A stretch of 64,000 nucleotides of DNA from Jutongia huaianensis (GTDB taxonomy: Bacteria; Bacillota; Clostridia; Lachnospirales; Lachnospiraceae). Of the stretch, positions 44,591 to 53,407 are shown in pieces. The stretch lies in assembly GCF_014384985.1 (NCBI RefSeq), contig NZ_JACRSX010000001.1:310001-374000 (forward strand), given 5' to 3'. How positions within the stretch are numbered: the first letter of the stretch is position 1; every line of letters begins with the position of its first letter. A model generated the notes under the pieces. It saw nothing but the letters and a program-made list of their open reading frames with translations, was not told the DNA's origin and made no database searches. Position numbers and translations under genes: made by a program.

Positions 44591-47236
44591 TTATTTCTCC
44601 AGAGCCTTTAACTCTTCCTCAACCTTTGTCATCATGCTTGTATATTTCTCTAATTTTTCCTTTTCCTCTGCGATCTTGCTTTCCGGAGCCTTGCTCATAA
44701 ACTTCTCATTGTTAAGCATACCGTTGACACGCTTAAGCTCTCCCTCCAAACGTTTCTTCTCCTTGGTAAGGCGTTCCTTTTCCTTCTCAAAATCAACCAG
44801 ATCAGCAAGCGGCATATAGATCGTTGCCTTTGGAATCACAACAGATACTGCATTCTCCGCGATGCCTGTCTTATCCATCTGAACGAAAAGCTCAGAAGCA
44901 TAGATCATATGCTCATAGGCATCTCTGCTGCCCTCCAGCACCTTGCAGGTTGTCTCGTCATCTGCAACGATATAAACCTGTGCCTTGCGGGAATTGGCTA
45001 CATTCATCTCGGTACGGATATTACGGATACCGCGGATAACGTTCTTGATATTCTCTGCCATTTCCTCGGCTGCCGGATTATTCCACTGCTCCTTGTACTC
45101 CGGCCATGAAGAGATCATAATGGACTCTTCCTCTGACTGGATCGTGCAGAATATCTCCTCTGTGATAAACGGCATATACGGATGAAGCAGCTTCAAAGAA
45201 TCGATCAGCACTGTACGGAGTGTCCAGAATGCTGCATTGGCAGAAGCAGGATCCTCCTCCTTTGCAAACAGTCTCGGCTTTACGATCTCAATATACCAGT
45301 CACAGAACTCGGTCCAGATAAAGTCATTGATCTTCTGTACAGCGACTCCCAGCTCGTACTTCTCCATATTCTCGGTAACTTCCTTTGCCAGGGTATTTAC
45401 CTTGGAAAGGATCCATTTATCTGCCTCTTTCAATTCATCATATGCAGGTTCTGTGATGGTATTGTCACCAAGATGCATCATAATGAAACGGGATGCATTC
45501 CATACCTTATTGGCAAAGTTACGGCTTGCCTCTACACGCTCCCAGTAGAAACGCATATCATTACCCGGTGCATTTCCTGTGACCAGCGTGAAACGAAGTG
45601 CATCTGCACCATACTTATCAATAACCTCCAATGGATCAATACCATTACCGAGGGATTTACTCATCTTACGTCCCTGGGAATCACGGACAAGTCCGTGGAT
45701 CAGTACCGTATCAAACGGAACCTTTCCGGTATGCTCCAGTCCGGAGAACATCATACGCATAACCCAAAACGGAATGATATCATAACCTGTTACCAGAGTA
45801 CTTGTTGGATAGAAGTAATCCATTTCCTCGGTATTATCCGGCCAGCCAAGAGTGCTGAACGGCCACAGTGCGGAAGAGAACCATGTATCCAGTGTGTCCG
45901 GATCCTGTCTCATCGGCTTACCGCACTTCGGACAATTGCAGCTGCTTTCCTTTGTTACAACCATCTCTCTACAGTCGTCACAGTAAAATGCCGGAATCTG
46001 ATGTCCCCACCAGAGCTGACGGGAAATACACCAATCACGAATATTTTCTAACCAATGAAAATAAGTCTTTTCAAAATGTGTTGGTACAAACTTTGTATCT
46101 CCATTCTTTACTGCATCGATTGCCGGCTTTGCCAGATCTTTCATAGCAACGAACCACTGCTTTGATACTCGTGGTTCTACAGTTGTATGACAACGATAAC
46201 AGGTACCTACATTATGCTCATGATCTTCTACTTTCAAAAGAGCACCTTCCGCCTCCAGATCAGCTACGATTGCCTTTCTTGCCTCATAGCGGTCCATACC
46301 TGCATATTTCGGATAATCCTCTACGATCTTAGCATCGTCTGTCAATACATTGATCACTTCCAGATTATGACGAAGTCCTACCTCAAAGTCGTTCGGGTCA
46401 TGTGCCGGTGTGATCTTTACAACACCTGTACCAAACTCCATATCTACATAATCATCTGCGATGATCGGGATCTGACGGTGTACGATCGGCAGATCCAGCA
46501 TCTTGCCTACCATATCTTTATAACGATCATCCTTCGGATTGACTGCTACGGCTGTATCACCGAGAAGTGTCTCCGGACGTGTGGTTGCCAGATCAATATA
46601 GCCGGTACCGTCTGTGGTCTTATAACGCAGATGCCAAAAATGACCTGCCTGATCCTCATATTCTACCTCTGCATCAGAAATAGAAGTCAGACAATGAGGA
46701 CACCAGTTGATAATACGCTTTCCACGATAGATCAGTCCCTTGTTGTACAGATTGACAAATACTTCCTTGACTGCCTTGGAGCATCCCTCATCCATAGTGA
46801 AACGCTCTCTGTCCCAGTCGCAGGAAGAACCGATCTTTTTCAGCTGTTCTACAATGCGGCCACCGTACTGCTTCTTCCAGTCCCAAACATGCTCCAGGAA
46901 CTTCTCTCGGCCGATATCATCCTTGGAAATGCCCTGCTCCCGAAGTTTTTCCACTACCTTTGCCTCTGTGGCAATGGATGCATGGTCGGTTCCCGGTACC
47001 CAGAGTGCCTCATAGCCCTGCATTCTCTTAAAACGGATCAGGATATCCTGAAGTGTATTATCCAGGGCATGTCCCATGTGGAGCTGTCCCGTGATATTTG
47101 GCGGCGGCATAACGATCGTAAACGGTTTCTTGCTGCGATCTACCTCCGCATGAAAGTATTTTTTCTCCTGCCATTTATCATAGGTTCTCTTCTCAATGTC
47201 CGCAGGATTGTAGTTTTTTTCCAATTCTTTTGCCAT
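44591..47236 (-). CDS. valS: ValS, valine-tRNA ligase
   Basis: This 881-residue class I synthetase has HIGH as PPPNITGQLHMGHAL, KMSKS as KMSKSLGNG, the editing domain (TTRPETLLGDTAV) and a C-terminal coiled coil. Length is normal. No T-box leader fits in the 97 bases between it and the upstream gene, so its regulation is not of the usual kind, or the promoter lies further up. Confidence 0.97.
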   Translation of the reverse strand: MAKELEKNYNPADIEKRTYDKWQEKKYFHAEVDRSKKPFTIVMPPPNITGQLHMGHALDNTLQDILIRFKRMQGYEALWVPGTDHASIATEAKVVEKLREQGISKDDIGREKFLEHVWDWKKQYGGRIVEQLKKIGSSCDWDRERFTMDEGCSKAVKEVFVNLYNKGLIYRGKRIINWCPHCLTSISDAEVEYEDQAGHFWHLRYKTTDGTGYIDLATTRPETLLGDTAVAVNPKDDRYKDMVGKMLDLPIVHRQIPIIADDYVDMEFGTGVVKITPAHDPNDFEVGLRHNLEVINVLTDDAKIVEDYPKYAGMDRYEARKAIVADLEAEGALLKVEDHEHNVGTCYRCHTTVEPRVSKQWFVAMKDLAKPAIDAVKNGDTKFVPTHFEKTYFHWLENIRDWCISRQLWWGHQIPAFYCDDCREMVVTKESSCNCPKCGKPMRQDPDTLDTWFSSALWPFSTLGWPDNTEEMDYFYPTSTLVTGYDIIPFWVMRMMFSGLEHTGKVPFDTVLIHGLVRDSQGRKMSKSLGNGIDPLEVIDKYGADALRFTLVTGNAPGNDMRFYWERVEASRNFANKVWNASRFIMMHLGDNTITEPAYDELKEADKWILSKVNTLAKEVTENMEKYELGVAVQKINDFIWTEFCDWYIEIVKPRLFAKEEDPASANAAFWTLRTVLIDSLKLLHPYMPFITEEIFCTIQSEEESIMISSWPEYKEQWNNPAAEEMAENIKNVIRGIRNIRTEMNVANSRKAQVYIVADDETTCKVLEGSRDAYEHMIYASELFVQMDKTGIAENAVSVVIPKATIYMPLADLVDFEKEKERLTKEKKRLEGELKRVNGMLNNEKFMSKAPESKIAEEKEKLEKYTSMMTKVEEELKALEK

Positions 47237-47333
47237 TGTCTTACATCCTTTCTCTTATTATCTATAATAATTTTCTTTATCAGCGCATGACGGAGTTTCG
47301 AAGAAACTCCTAATATGAGTCCTTTAGGGCTCA

Positions 47334-48431
47334 TTATATTTTGCGTTTATCTACCGGGTGCAGCCCGAAACTCTCATATGTCGCATTATAATACTTCCAG
47401 AAATCCTTCGCCTTGGAAAACAGATTGTCATATACCCTGCCATTCATCTCCACCCAGGCGTGACTGGTATCATGGCACACATAAACATCCTTGTAGCCAA
47501 TCTCGTGAAAAAGAAATGCCAGTGCGGATGATTCCGACACACAGCAGCCGGCGTGATGCCGGAATATATCATTAGCAAAGGTGCTTTCCCAGCCCTTCTT
47601 CTTATAAATCGGCTCCAGAAAACGATATCTGCGGTAATCACATTTCATAATGTATTGATAGCATTTCATTTTCTTCTGCTCCCGCGTATCTGAGGGCTTC
47701 GTGATCTGCCCAAGCAGTCTTGCTGCCGTACGCATGGTTTCTATCTTTCTGACACTGAGCTTTGTCTGCACAGCCTGACCTTTGCGTATCCGGATGCCAT
47801 CGGCTTTGCCATGATGTACCAGCACTCCCGTACTCCGGTCCAGATAATAATACGCTCCGCCCCGTTTCAGCCAGCCGTGATACATCTCTCCGTTTTTGTC
47901 AAAATAATAGGTCTTTTTCTTCAGGGTAAGAAAGCTTTTTTTCAGCTTTTTTCCGCCCTTATATACATACCTTGTGGTGTATTTCTTATGGACAAGCCTG
48001 CCCGGTACCGGTGTGACTGTGGGCTTCGGTTTTATGCTGTTCTTTGGCCCGGCTGTATGCCCCGGCTGTACCGATTCCTTCGGAGGTTCTGTCTCTCCTG
48101 CCGGTGTCACGGTTCCCACCGGTTCCGTCACGGAACCCGCCATCTCTGCAGGCGGTGACCCTTCTACCGGAGCTGCAGTCTGCTCCCCGGCTGTCCCCTT
48201 CCACAATTCCGTACCGGAGACTCGAAAGATCCCTCCTGAGCTGTAATAAAGCTCCTGATGCCATGCCGCTGCCCCTGCGTTCTTCCGGACAGCCTCCTGC
48301 CGGCTCCCGATTCCTTCAGCAGCATAAGACCTGCTTATGTCCATACTGCCTCCACACAGAATCCCAAGCACCAATGCAACCGTAACACCAAGCCAGACAC
48401 TTCTGTCTCTGGTCTGTCTATTTCCTCTCAT
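47334..48431 (-). CDS. Secreted protein with transglutaminase-like domain
   Basis: The 365-residue protein begins with a basic N-terminus and hydrophobic signal segment (about 10-38). A Pro/Thr/Glu-rich linker (about 75-140) is followed by a cell-wall-binding-like stretch (KKTYYFDKNGEMYHGWLK) and a cysteine peptidase/transglutaminase-like domain with AGCCVSESS (Cys), TSHAWVEM (His) and RVYDNLF (Asp). It probably acts on the cell surface. A proline/threonine-rich stretch makes it variable. GGAGCAGCAG precedes the ATG. Confidence 0.8.
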   Translation of the reverse strand: MRGNRQTRDRSVWLGVTVALVLGILCGGSMDISRSYAAEGIGSRQEAVRKNAGAAAWHQELYYSSGGIFRVSGTELWKGTAGEQTAAPVEGSPPAEMAGSVTEPVGTVTPAGETEPPKESVQPGHTAGPKNSIKPKPTVTPVPGRLVHKKYTTRYVYKGGKKLKKSFLTLKKKTYYFDKNGEMYHGWLKRGGAYYYLDRSTGVLVHHGKADGIRIRKGQAVQTKLSVRKIETMRTAARLLGQITKPSDTREQKKMKCYQYIMKCDYRRYRFLEPIYKKKGWESTFANDIFRHHAGCCVSESSALAFLFHEIGYKDVYVCHDTSHAWVEMNGRVYDNLFSKAKDFWKYYNATYESFGLHPVDKRKI

Positions 48432-48444
48432 CTGCTGCTCCTGT

Positions 48445-48840
48445 CTATTCTACACTGTCTACGATCCAGGTTTTCTTATTTTCGGTGTGACAATACACCA
48501 CGAAACCATCGTATTTTGCAATACCGTCATACTCGTTTTCATAGTAACAGCTTGCCGCCTTGGAAAGCTTTTTATATTTGCCGATCGCCTTGACAAGACT
48601 ACTCAGTTTTTTTCCAATATATTTTTTAGCCTTTTTCTTATTCTGCTTTGCTTTTTTCTGGGACTTTGTATCTTTTTTGCCCTTCGTGGCAGACTGTTCC
48701 GTCGTTGTTGTTGCACGTTTTGCAGCACTTACCTGCACCGCCGGAAGTGATACCGATCCTCCCGTCTGTGCCGGAACCGTCATACTACCAAACAGCATAC
48801 AGACGATCGTCCCTGCTAGCACGATCTTTTTCCTCTTCAT
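48445..48840 (-). CDS. Secreted lysine-rich hypothetical protein
   Basis: The 131 residues have a signal segment (KKIVLAGTIVCMLFGSM), a Thr/Lys-rich stretch (about 45-75) and a C-terminal domain with Tyr and Trp (YYENEYDGIAKYDGFVVYC). ATG 48840 follows GAGGGGATCAAAG; the frame is open 8 codons further without a site. It precedes the transglutaminase-like gene by 13 bases and may work with it. Confidence 0.7.
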   Translation of the reverse strand: MKRKKIVLAGTIVCMLFGSMTVPAQTGGSVSLPAVQVSAAKRATTTTEQSATKGKKDTKSQKKAKQNKKKAKKYIGKKLSSLVKAIGKYKKLSKAASCYYENEYDGIAKYDGFVVYCHTENKKTWIVDSVE

Positions 48841-48881
48841 CTTTGATCCCCTCTCACATTTCAATATTTACCCTATTTTAT

Positions 48882-50351
48882 TTATGTTACCACATATCTC
48901 CCCAGAAATCCAGTTGTATAATAGCTTCCATCCTTTTTTGTAATAATCTCGATCTGATAATGATCCGCCGGCATAGAAGAGGTATCAATATAGGCACCAT
49001 AGCTGTATGCCCGGTCCGCTTTGTCATCCATCGGATCATATACAGACGGAAACGCTTCATACATCAGCAGATTCTTCTTTCCGTACATACTGATATAAAT
49101 CTCCGAATCATCGTCTGTCCACTGCTTGTCCGTCTCTCCGGAGATCCGCAGCACACCATCCGTCCCCGGCACTTCTTCCGTTTCCATCACCGCTTCCGTC
49201 TGTGTGATCTCCTCCACATCCTGATCAAAAGCCACTCCCGGTGCCATCATATAGGGAATTCCTTCCAGCAATGTCGGAATCTGCCTCTGTGCCAGCTCGA
49301 TCACCACGTCATCTGCCTGATAAGCGTCCACCAGACTTAAATCATATGGCACCTCTTTTGTAAAATACCCCTTCTGATATTCCTGTGCCATAAAAGGAAC
49401 CAGTGCATTGCCAAAGGAATCACGGTACATCACCAGACTTTTATGCTTCTTTTGCTTTTTCGGTTTCTCTTTCACTGCATTCTTCTGATCATCCCTTTGC
49501 GTCTGATTTTCTGTCTGAATCTCCATCTGCTCGGTGGATGTGACATCATTGACATATTCATACGTCCATGAACGGTCGTAGGTCACATTCCAGTCCTTCC
49601 TGCTGCTTTTCGGAAAAAGCATTCCCTGAAGATCTCCGGAAAAATTTTTCTTCCGGGTATATGACTCATTCTCATAATGGATATGATCTTTCCCAAAATA
49701 ACCCAGTAATGTTCCACAGGCGATCGAAGCTCCCAGATTATTCCAATGTGTGTCCAATTTATGGTACACCTGTTTCTGTTCCTTCCGAAGAGGCGTCTGC
49801 AGATCCACATAATGAACCTTCTGCGCTTTCATCTCCCGGATCAGATGCTCCAGATTGCCCTCGCCGCTTCCCGTCTGAAAACGATCCGGCATATATTTTC
49901 CATAAAGGGTATTTTTATTGGGTGCTACAGTAAATGCAAACTCTGCCCCCTGCAGCTCTACCCCCTGTCCGATCAGGCGCACCACTGTGGCACAATTATG
50001 GATTTCCCGATCCGACAAAAGATTCCTCTTCTGATAATCATTCATAGTCTCCTGAAAAAACAGCCAGCCATTCTTTCCCACGATCACCTTATCATTGGCG
50101 GAGCTGTGAAAGATCCCGGCTTTGATCCGGGCATCTGCCGTAATCATTTCCTGACGGAATGCAAAATGATCTGCCACATAATCGGTAATGCCCTGAAAGA
50201 ATCCTGTATTGATCCTGCCATTCCGTATCAGCGAAGGTAACGCTTCCTCATGTTTTTTCTCAATGCTCAGATCCGCATGATATACACTCATTCCCACAAA
50301 CGGGATCAATAAAATGATAAAAAATACAGCAATAAATATTCTTTTTTTCAT
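48882..50351 (-). CDS. AlgX/AlgJ-like SGNH acetyltransferase-family protein
   Basis: The 489-residue protein has a signal anchor (about 5-22), an AlgX/AlgJ-like lipase fold with DTHWNNLGASIAC (His/Asp region) and the nucleophile serine in YRDSFGNALVPFM, and an extended charged linker (TENQTQRDDQKN). In alginate-type systems it transfers acetyl groups from the MBOAT partner to an extracellular polymer. The MBOAT gene lies 62 bases upstream on the same strand. Confidence 0.87.
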   Translation of the reverse strand: MKKRIFIAVFFIILLIPFVGMSVYHADLSIEKKHEEALPSLIRNGRINTGFFQGITDYVADHFAFRQEMITADARIKAGIFHSSANDKVIVGKNGWLFFQETMNDYQKRNLLSDREIHNCATVVRLIGQGVELQGAEFAFTVAPNKNTLYGKYMPDRFQTGSGEGNLEHLIREMKAQKVHYVDLQTPLRKEQKQVYHKLDTHWNNLGASIACGTLLGYFGKDHIHYENESYTRKKNFSGDLQGMLFPKSSRKDWNVTYDRSWTYEYVNDVTSTEQMEIQTENQTQRDDQKNAVKEKPKKQKKHKSLVMYRDSFGNALVPFMAQEYQKGYFTKEVPYDLSLVDAYQADDVVIELAQRQIPTLLEGIPYMMAPGVAFDQDVEEITQTEAVMETEEVPGTDGVLRISGETDKQWTDDDSEIYISMYGKKNLLMYEAFPSVYDPMDDKADRAYSYGAYIDTSSMPADHYQIEIITKKDGSYYTTGFLGRYVVT

Positions 50352-50413
50352 TCATGGCTCCTTTTCTCTGCATCCCGGAGATGATTTCAGGCTCCGGTCC
50401 GCCGGATACATTA

Positions 50414-51832
50414 TTAAAAACGAAAATAAATAAACGGATTATAAGCGGCAGACGCCAGACTGCAGACACAAAGGAAAAACAGCAAAAGCACTCCCACATA
50501 ACGCAGATTTTCCCAGACTTCACTATGAGCTTCCCGCCATTTTAATGTCTTCCGTGCAAGCACTCCCGTCACCGGATAAGAAAATAAAATGCCGGCGGCG
50601 AGCAGAGTCATGGTATAACCGTCCAGCCGCTCCAGAATAAACTGTCTTGATAACATGTCCCATGAAAAATTGCCAAACATCGTCCGTATCATCTGCCATC
50701 CATATACGGCGGTGTCTGCCCTGAACATTACAAATGCTGTCACGGCAATGATCCATGTATAAAGATTTCCGATCCACTTAAAACGGCATTTACGGATTGG
50801 CAGGATCGTATCCTCCAGCACATTCATAATACCATGGATCATGCCCCAGATCACAAAGGTCCAGTTTGCACCATGCCAGATGCCTGTCAGGAAAAAAACG
50901 ATCAGCTTATTCACCTCTGTCCGGAGCTTTCCTTTTCGATTGCCTCCCAGCGGAATATAGACATATTCCTTAAACCATGATGACAATGAGATATGCCATC
51001 TCCTCCAGAATCCGTGAATACTTTCCGCACTGTATGGGTGATCGAAATTTTCCTGAAAATGAAATCCGAACATGGATGCCAGACCGATCGCCATATCCGA
51101 ATATCCGCTAAAATCATAAAAAATCTGCAGCGCGTAGCATATGGCTCCCAGCCATGCCACTGCCATACTGTACTGTCCAATATTCAGGCCAAACACCTGA
51201 TCTGCGATCTGCCCCAGCCCATTGGCAAGCAAAAGCTTTTTGGCAAGTCCCTTCACAAAACGGCAGATGCCCTCCGCCACACCATCTGTCGTAACAGCCC
51301 GGTGATCAAGCTGTGTTTCAATCTCTCCCCAACGCACGATAGGCCCGGCGATAAGCTGCGGAAAAAAAGATATGTAAAGCAGCACCTTCATAAAGCTTTT
51401 CTGGCACATGTCCCGATTTCGGTACACATCAATCACATAGGACATCGCCTGAAAGGTAAAAAATGAAATGCCCACCGGAAGCGCAATCTCCGGTACATTT
51501 AAGTGTGATCCGGCAATATGATTGATATTTTCCACCAGAAATCCGGCATACTTAAATGTCCCCAGAATGACCAGATCGCAAAGTACAGAAACCACCAGCA
51601 GAAACCGCCGGATTTCCTGCCTCTCTGTCGCTGCCAGCCCTCTGCCAAATCCATAATTCATCGCAGCCGATGCGATCATAAGAAAAACATATACCGGTTC
51701 CCCAAAAGCATAAAAAACAAGACTCGCCGCAGTCAGAAATAAATTTTTTGCCCAAAGAGGACGAATCAGCAGATTCCCCAGAAATACAACCGGAAGAAAT
51801 ATAAATAAAAATATTGCAGAACTAAATACCAT
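50414..51832 (-). CDS. MBOAT family O-acyltransferase (AlgI/DltB-like)
   Basis: The 472-residue multi-span membrane protein has the MBOAT histidine motif in GIWHGANWTFVIWG (about residue 310) and a conserved FFPQLIAGPIVRW segment (about 150). It moves acyl groups, probably acetyl, across the membrane to an AlgX-like partner. This pair with no polymer genes suggests modification of a surface polysaccharide made elsewhere. ATG 51832 follows AAAGGATACGAG. Confidence 0.92.
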   Translation of the reverse strand: MVFSSAIFLFIFLPVVFLGNLLIRPLWAKNLFLTAASLVFYAFGEPVYVFLMIASAAMNYGFGRGLAATERQEIRRFLLVVSVLCDLVILGTFKYAGFLVENINHIAGSHLNVPEIALPVGISFFTFQAMSYVIDVYRNRDMCQKSFMKVLLYISFFPQLIAGPIVRWGEIETQLDHRAVTTDGVAEGICRFVKGLAKKLLLANGLGQIADQVFGLNIGQYSMAVAWLGAICYALQIFYDFSGYSDMAIGLASMFGFHFQENFDHPYSAESIHGFWRRWHISLSSWFKEYVYIPLGGNRKGKLRTEVNKLIVFFLTGIWHGANWTFVIWGMIHGIMNVLEDTILPIRKCRFKWIGNLYTWIIAVTAFVMFRADTAVYGWQMIRTMFGNFSWDMLSRQFILERLDGYTMTLLAAGILFSYPVTGVLARKTLKWREAHSEVWENLRYVGVLLLFFLCVCSLASAAYNPFIYFRF

Positions 51833-51862
51833 CTCGTATCCTTTCTACATTTATTATATAGG

Positions 51863-51888
51863 ACAAAAAGAGCCCCGAAGGACTCTTC
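51863..51888 (-). terminator. Terminator of infC-rpmI-rplT
   Basis: On the minus strand AGAGTCC-TTC-GGGGCTCT is followed by TTTTTG, just after the rplT stop. Confidence 0.8.
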
Positions 51889-51913
51889 CTGTATAAGCAT
51901 CATATATTTCAAA

Positions 51914-52270
51914 TTATGCAAGCTTGCTCTTAGCAACCTCAACGAGAGAAGCGAATCCCTCAGGATCAGAAATAGCCATCTCAGAAAGCATCTTTCTGTT
52001 GATGTCGATCTGAGCCAGCTTCAGACCATACATGAACTTGCTGTATGAAAGACCGTTAAGTCTTGCTGCTGCGTTGATACGAGCGATCCAGAGACGTCTG
52101 AACTGTCTCTTCTTCTCTTTTCTACCTGCGAAAGAGGAAGTCAGGGCTCTCATTACAGACTGCTTTGCTACTCTATACTGCTTAGATCTTGCTCCTCTAT
52201 ATCCCTTTGCAAGCTTTAAAACTCTATTGTGTTTCTTCTTTGCATTTAATCCGCCTTTAATACGTGCCAT
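51914..52270 (-). CDS. rplT: Ribosomal protein L20
   Basis: The 118-residue basic protein ([24 protein letters not shown] start, [15 protein letters not shown]) is full-length bL20, which binds 23S rRNA and represses its own operon in other bacteria. It is the last gene of infC-rpmI-rplT, 18 bases after rpmI. Confidence 0.98.
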   Translation of the reverse strand: MARIKGGLNAKKKHNRVLKLAKGYRGARSKQYRVAKQSVMRALTSSFAGRKEKKRQFRRLWIARINAAARLNGLSYSKFMYGLKLAQIDINRKMLSEMAISDPEGFASLVEVAKSKLA

Positions 52271-52288
52271 TTGTCTTTCCTCCTTAAA

Positions 52289-52489
52289 TTATTTAGAATA
52301 TGGTAAAATGCGCTTCATCATCTTTGCGTTTGTTGCATCTACCTCTACAGCTTTTCTCAGGTTTCTCTTTCTCTTTGTGGACTTCTTATTCAGGATGTGG
52401 CTCTTGTAAGCCTTCATCTTCATGAGCTTTCCTGTTCCTGTAGTTTTGAAACGCTTTGCAGCTGCGCGCTTTGTTTTCATTTTTGGCAT
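52289..52489 (-). CDS. rpmI: Ribosomal protein L35
   Basis: The 66-residue protein ([35 protein letters not shown]) is bL35. It lies between infC and rplT, with GGAGGAAACT before the ATG. Confidence 0.98.
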   Translation of the reverse strand: MPKMKTKRAAAKRFKTTGTGKLMKMKAYKSHILNKKSTKRKRNLRKAVEVDATNAKMMKRILPYSK

Positions 52490-52593
52490 GATAGTTTCCT
52501 CCTTATTTGCATAATATTTATAATCTGGCGTATCTGCATCGGCAGTACACCGCCTTGAAAGCCTTGCTCACCGAATAACCGGTCAGCCAATCT

Positions 52594-53103
52594 TTACTGC
52601 CTCTTCTCTGATAAGAACATTACCATGGTACGACCTTCCATCTTGGCAGGCTTATCCACAACAGCAATGTCCTCCAGCTTCTCATAAAAGCTGTCCAGAA
52701 TCTGTTTGCTATAATTGATATGTGCAAGCTCACGACCACGGAAACGAAGGGATACCTTCACACGATCACCCTTGCTCAGGAATTTTCTCGCCTGATTTGC
52801 TTTTGTGTTCAGGTCGTTTACATCAATGTTTGGAGACAAACGGATCTCTTTTACTTCCATTGTTCTCTGCTTTTTCTTTGCCTCTTTCTCACGACGTGCC
52901 AGCTCGTAACGGTATTTTCCGTAATCAACGATCTTGCACACCGGAGGCTTTGCATTTGGTGCAATCTTGACCAGATCAAGATCTGCTTCTCTTGCAAGCT
53001 TCATGGCATCTCTTGCCGACATAATTCCTAACTGTTCCCCGTCCTCGCCGATCAGACGAATCTCTCTGTCTCTGATCTGCTCATTTACTGCTGTCTTACT
53101 AAT
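52594..53103 (-). CDS. infC: Translation initiation factor IF-3, ATT start
   Basis: The 169-residue IF-3 begins I-S-K-T-A-V-N-E-Q-I-R at the ATT codon 53103-53101, with GGAGGTG 7 bases upstream. The rare start is a known feature of infC, letting IF-3 limit its own translation. The first ATG in frame (53022) would remove 27 conserved N-terminal residues. Marks include VCKIVDYGKYRYE and IKLSPNIDVND (read EIRLSPNIDVND). It prevents early subunit joining. Confidence 0.96.
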   Translation of the reverse strand: MSKTAVNEQIRDREIRLIGEDGEQLGIMSARDAMKLAREADLDLVKIAPNAKPPVCKIVDYGKYRYELARREKEAKKKQRTMEVKEIRLSPNIDVNDLNTKANQARKFLSKGDRVKVSLRFRGRELAHINYSKQILDSFYEKLEDIAVVDKPAKMEGRTMVMFLSEKRQ

Positions 53104-53121
53104 GTTCCTGCACCTCCATAC

Positions 53122-53222
53122 ATAAAAAAGGGCAAAACCAGCGTTTTGCCCTCCAAGAATTGCTTCGCAATTCTCGTTGGCTTTCCTCTACGCTACGAGC
53201 ATTTTCCTATACACTAAAAAAA
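53122..53222 (-). repeat. Two-copy structured intergenic element, copy 2 (infC leader)
   Basis: The 60 bases 53122-53181 are identical to 31168-31227 upstream of thiS, and the next 40 are related. On the minus strand it has TGCTCGT that can pair with ACGAG, a hairpin AGAATTGC-GAA-GCAATTCT and a terminator GGGCAAAA-CGCTGG-TTTTGCCC plus T run, placed directly before the infC ribosome site. It may be an attenuator. Confidence 0.75.
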
Positions 53223-53248
53223 AGTGGATAAGCAAAGCATTATCCACT
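53216..53248 (-). terminator. Leader terminator of the infC operon
   Basis: On the minus strand AGTGGATAA-TGCTTTGC-TTATCCACT is followed by eight T. With the next element it gives two tandem terminator hairpins in the infC leader, as expected for attenuation. Confidence 0.85.
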
Positions 53249-53378
53249 GATCCTATCAAAATCACGTTCCGGCGATTGATGTCATTATTTAACCCGAGTC
53301 ACTTCCTGTGCTAAGGTGAGAGTGGATTTCTCTGCTTTGTTGTTATTTATCTGTTGTGATTTCAGCACAACACAAAGA

Positions 53379-53407
53379 ATGTTACCATATGCTTTTTTAT
53401 TTGTCAA
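53379..53407 (-). promoter_or_regulatory. sigma-A promoter of the infC-rpmI-rplT operon
   Basis: On the minus strand TTGACA (53407-53402), a 17-base spacer and TAACAT (53384-53379). The -35 box lies in the last codons of the gene at 53397-54629. Transcription from it gives a leader of about 270 bases before infC. Confidence 0.75.

Noticed and set aside
47237..47333. Hairpins before valS as a T-box leader
   Set aside because: The space of about 100 bases is too short and no specifier or T-box sequence is seen.
50260..50523. A reading frame between the AlgX-like and MBOAT genes
   Set aside because: It overlaps the ends of both neighbours in another frame, has no ribosome site and its composition is atypical; it is a shadow.
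53022..53022. ATG start for IF-3
   Set aside because: It would remove 27 residues that match the conserved IF-3 N-terminus; the ATT at 53103 has a strong ribosome site at proper spacing.
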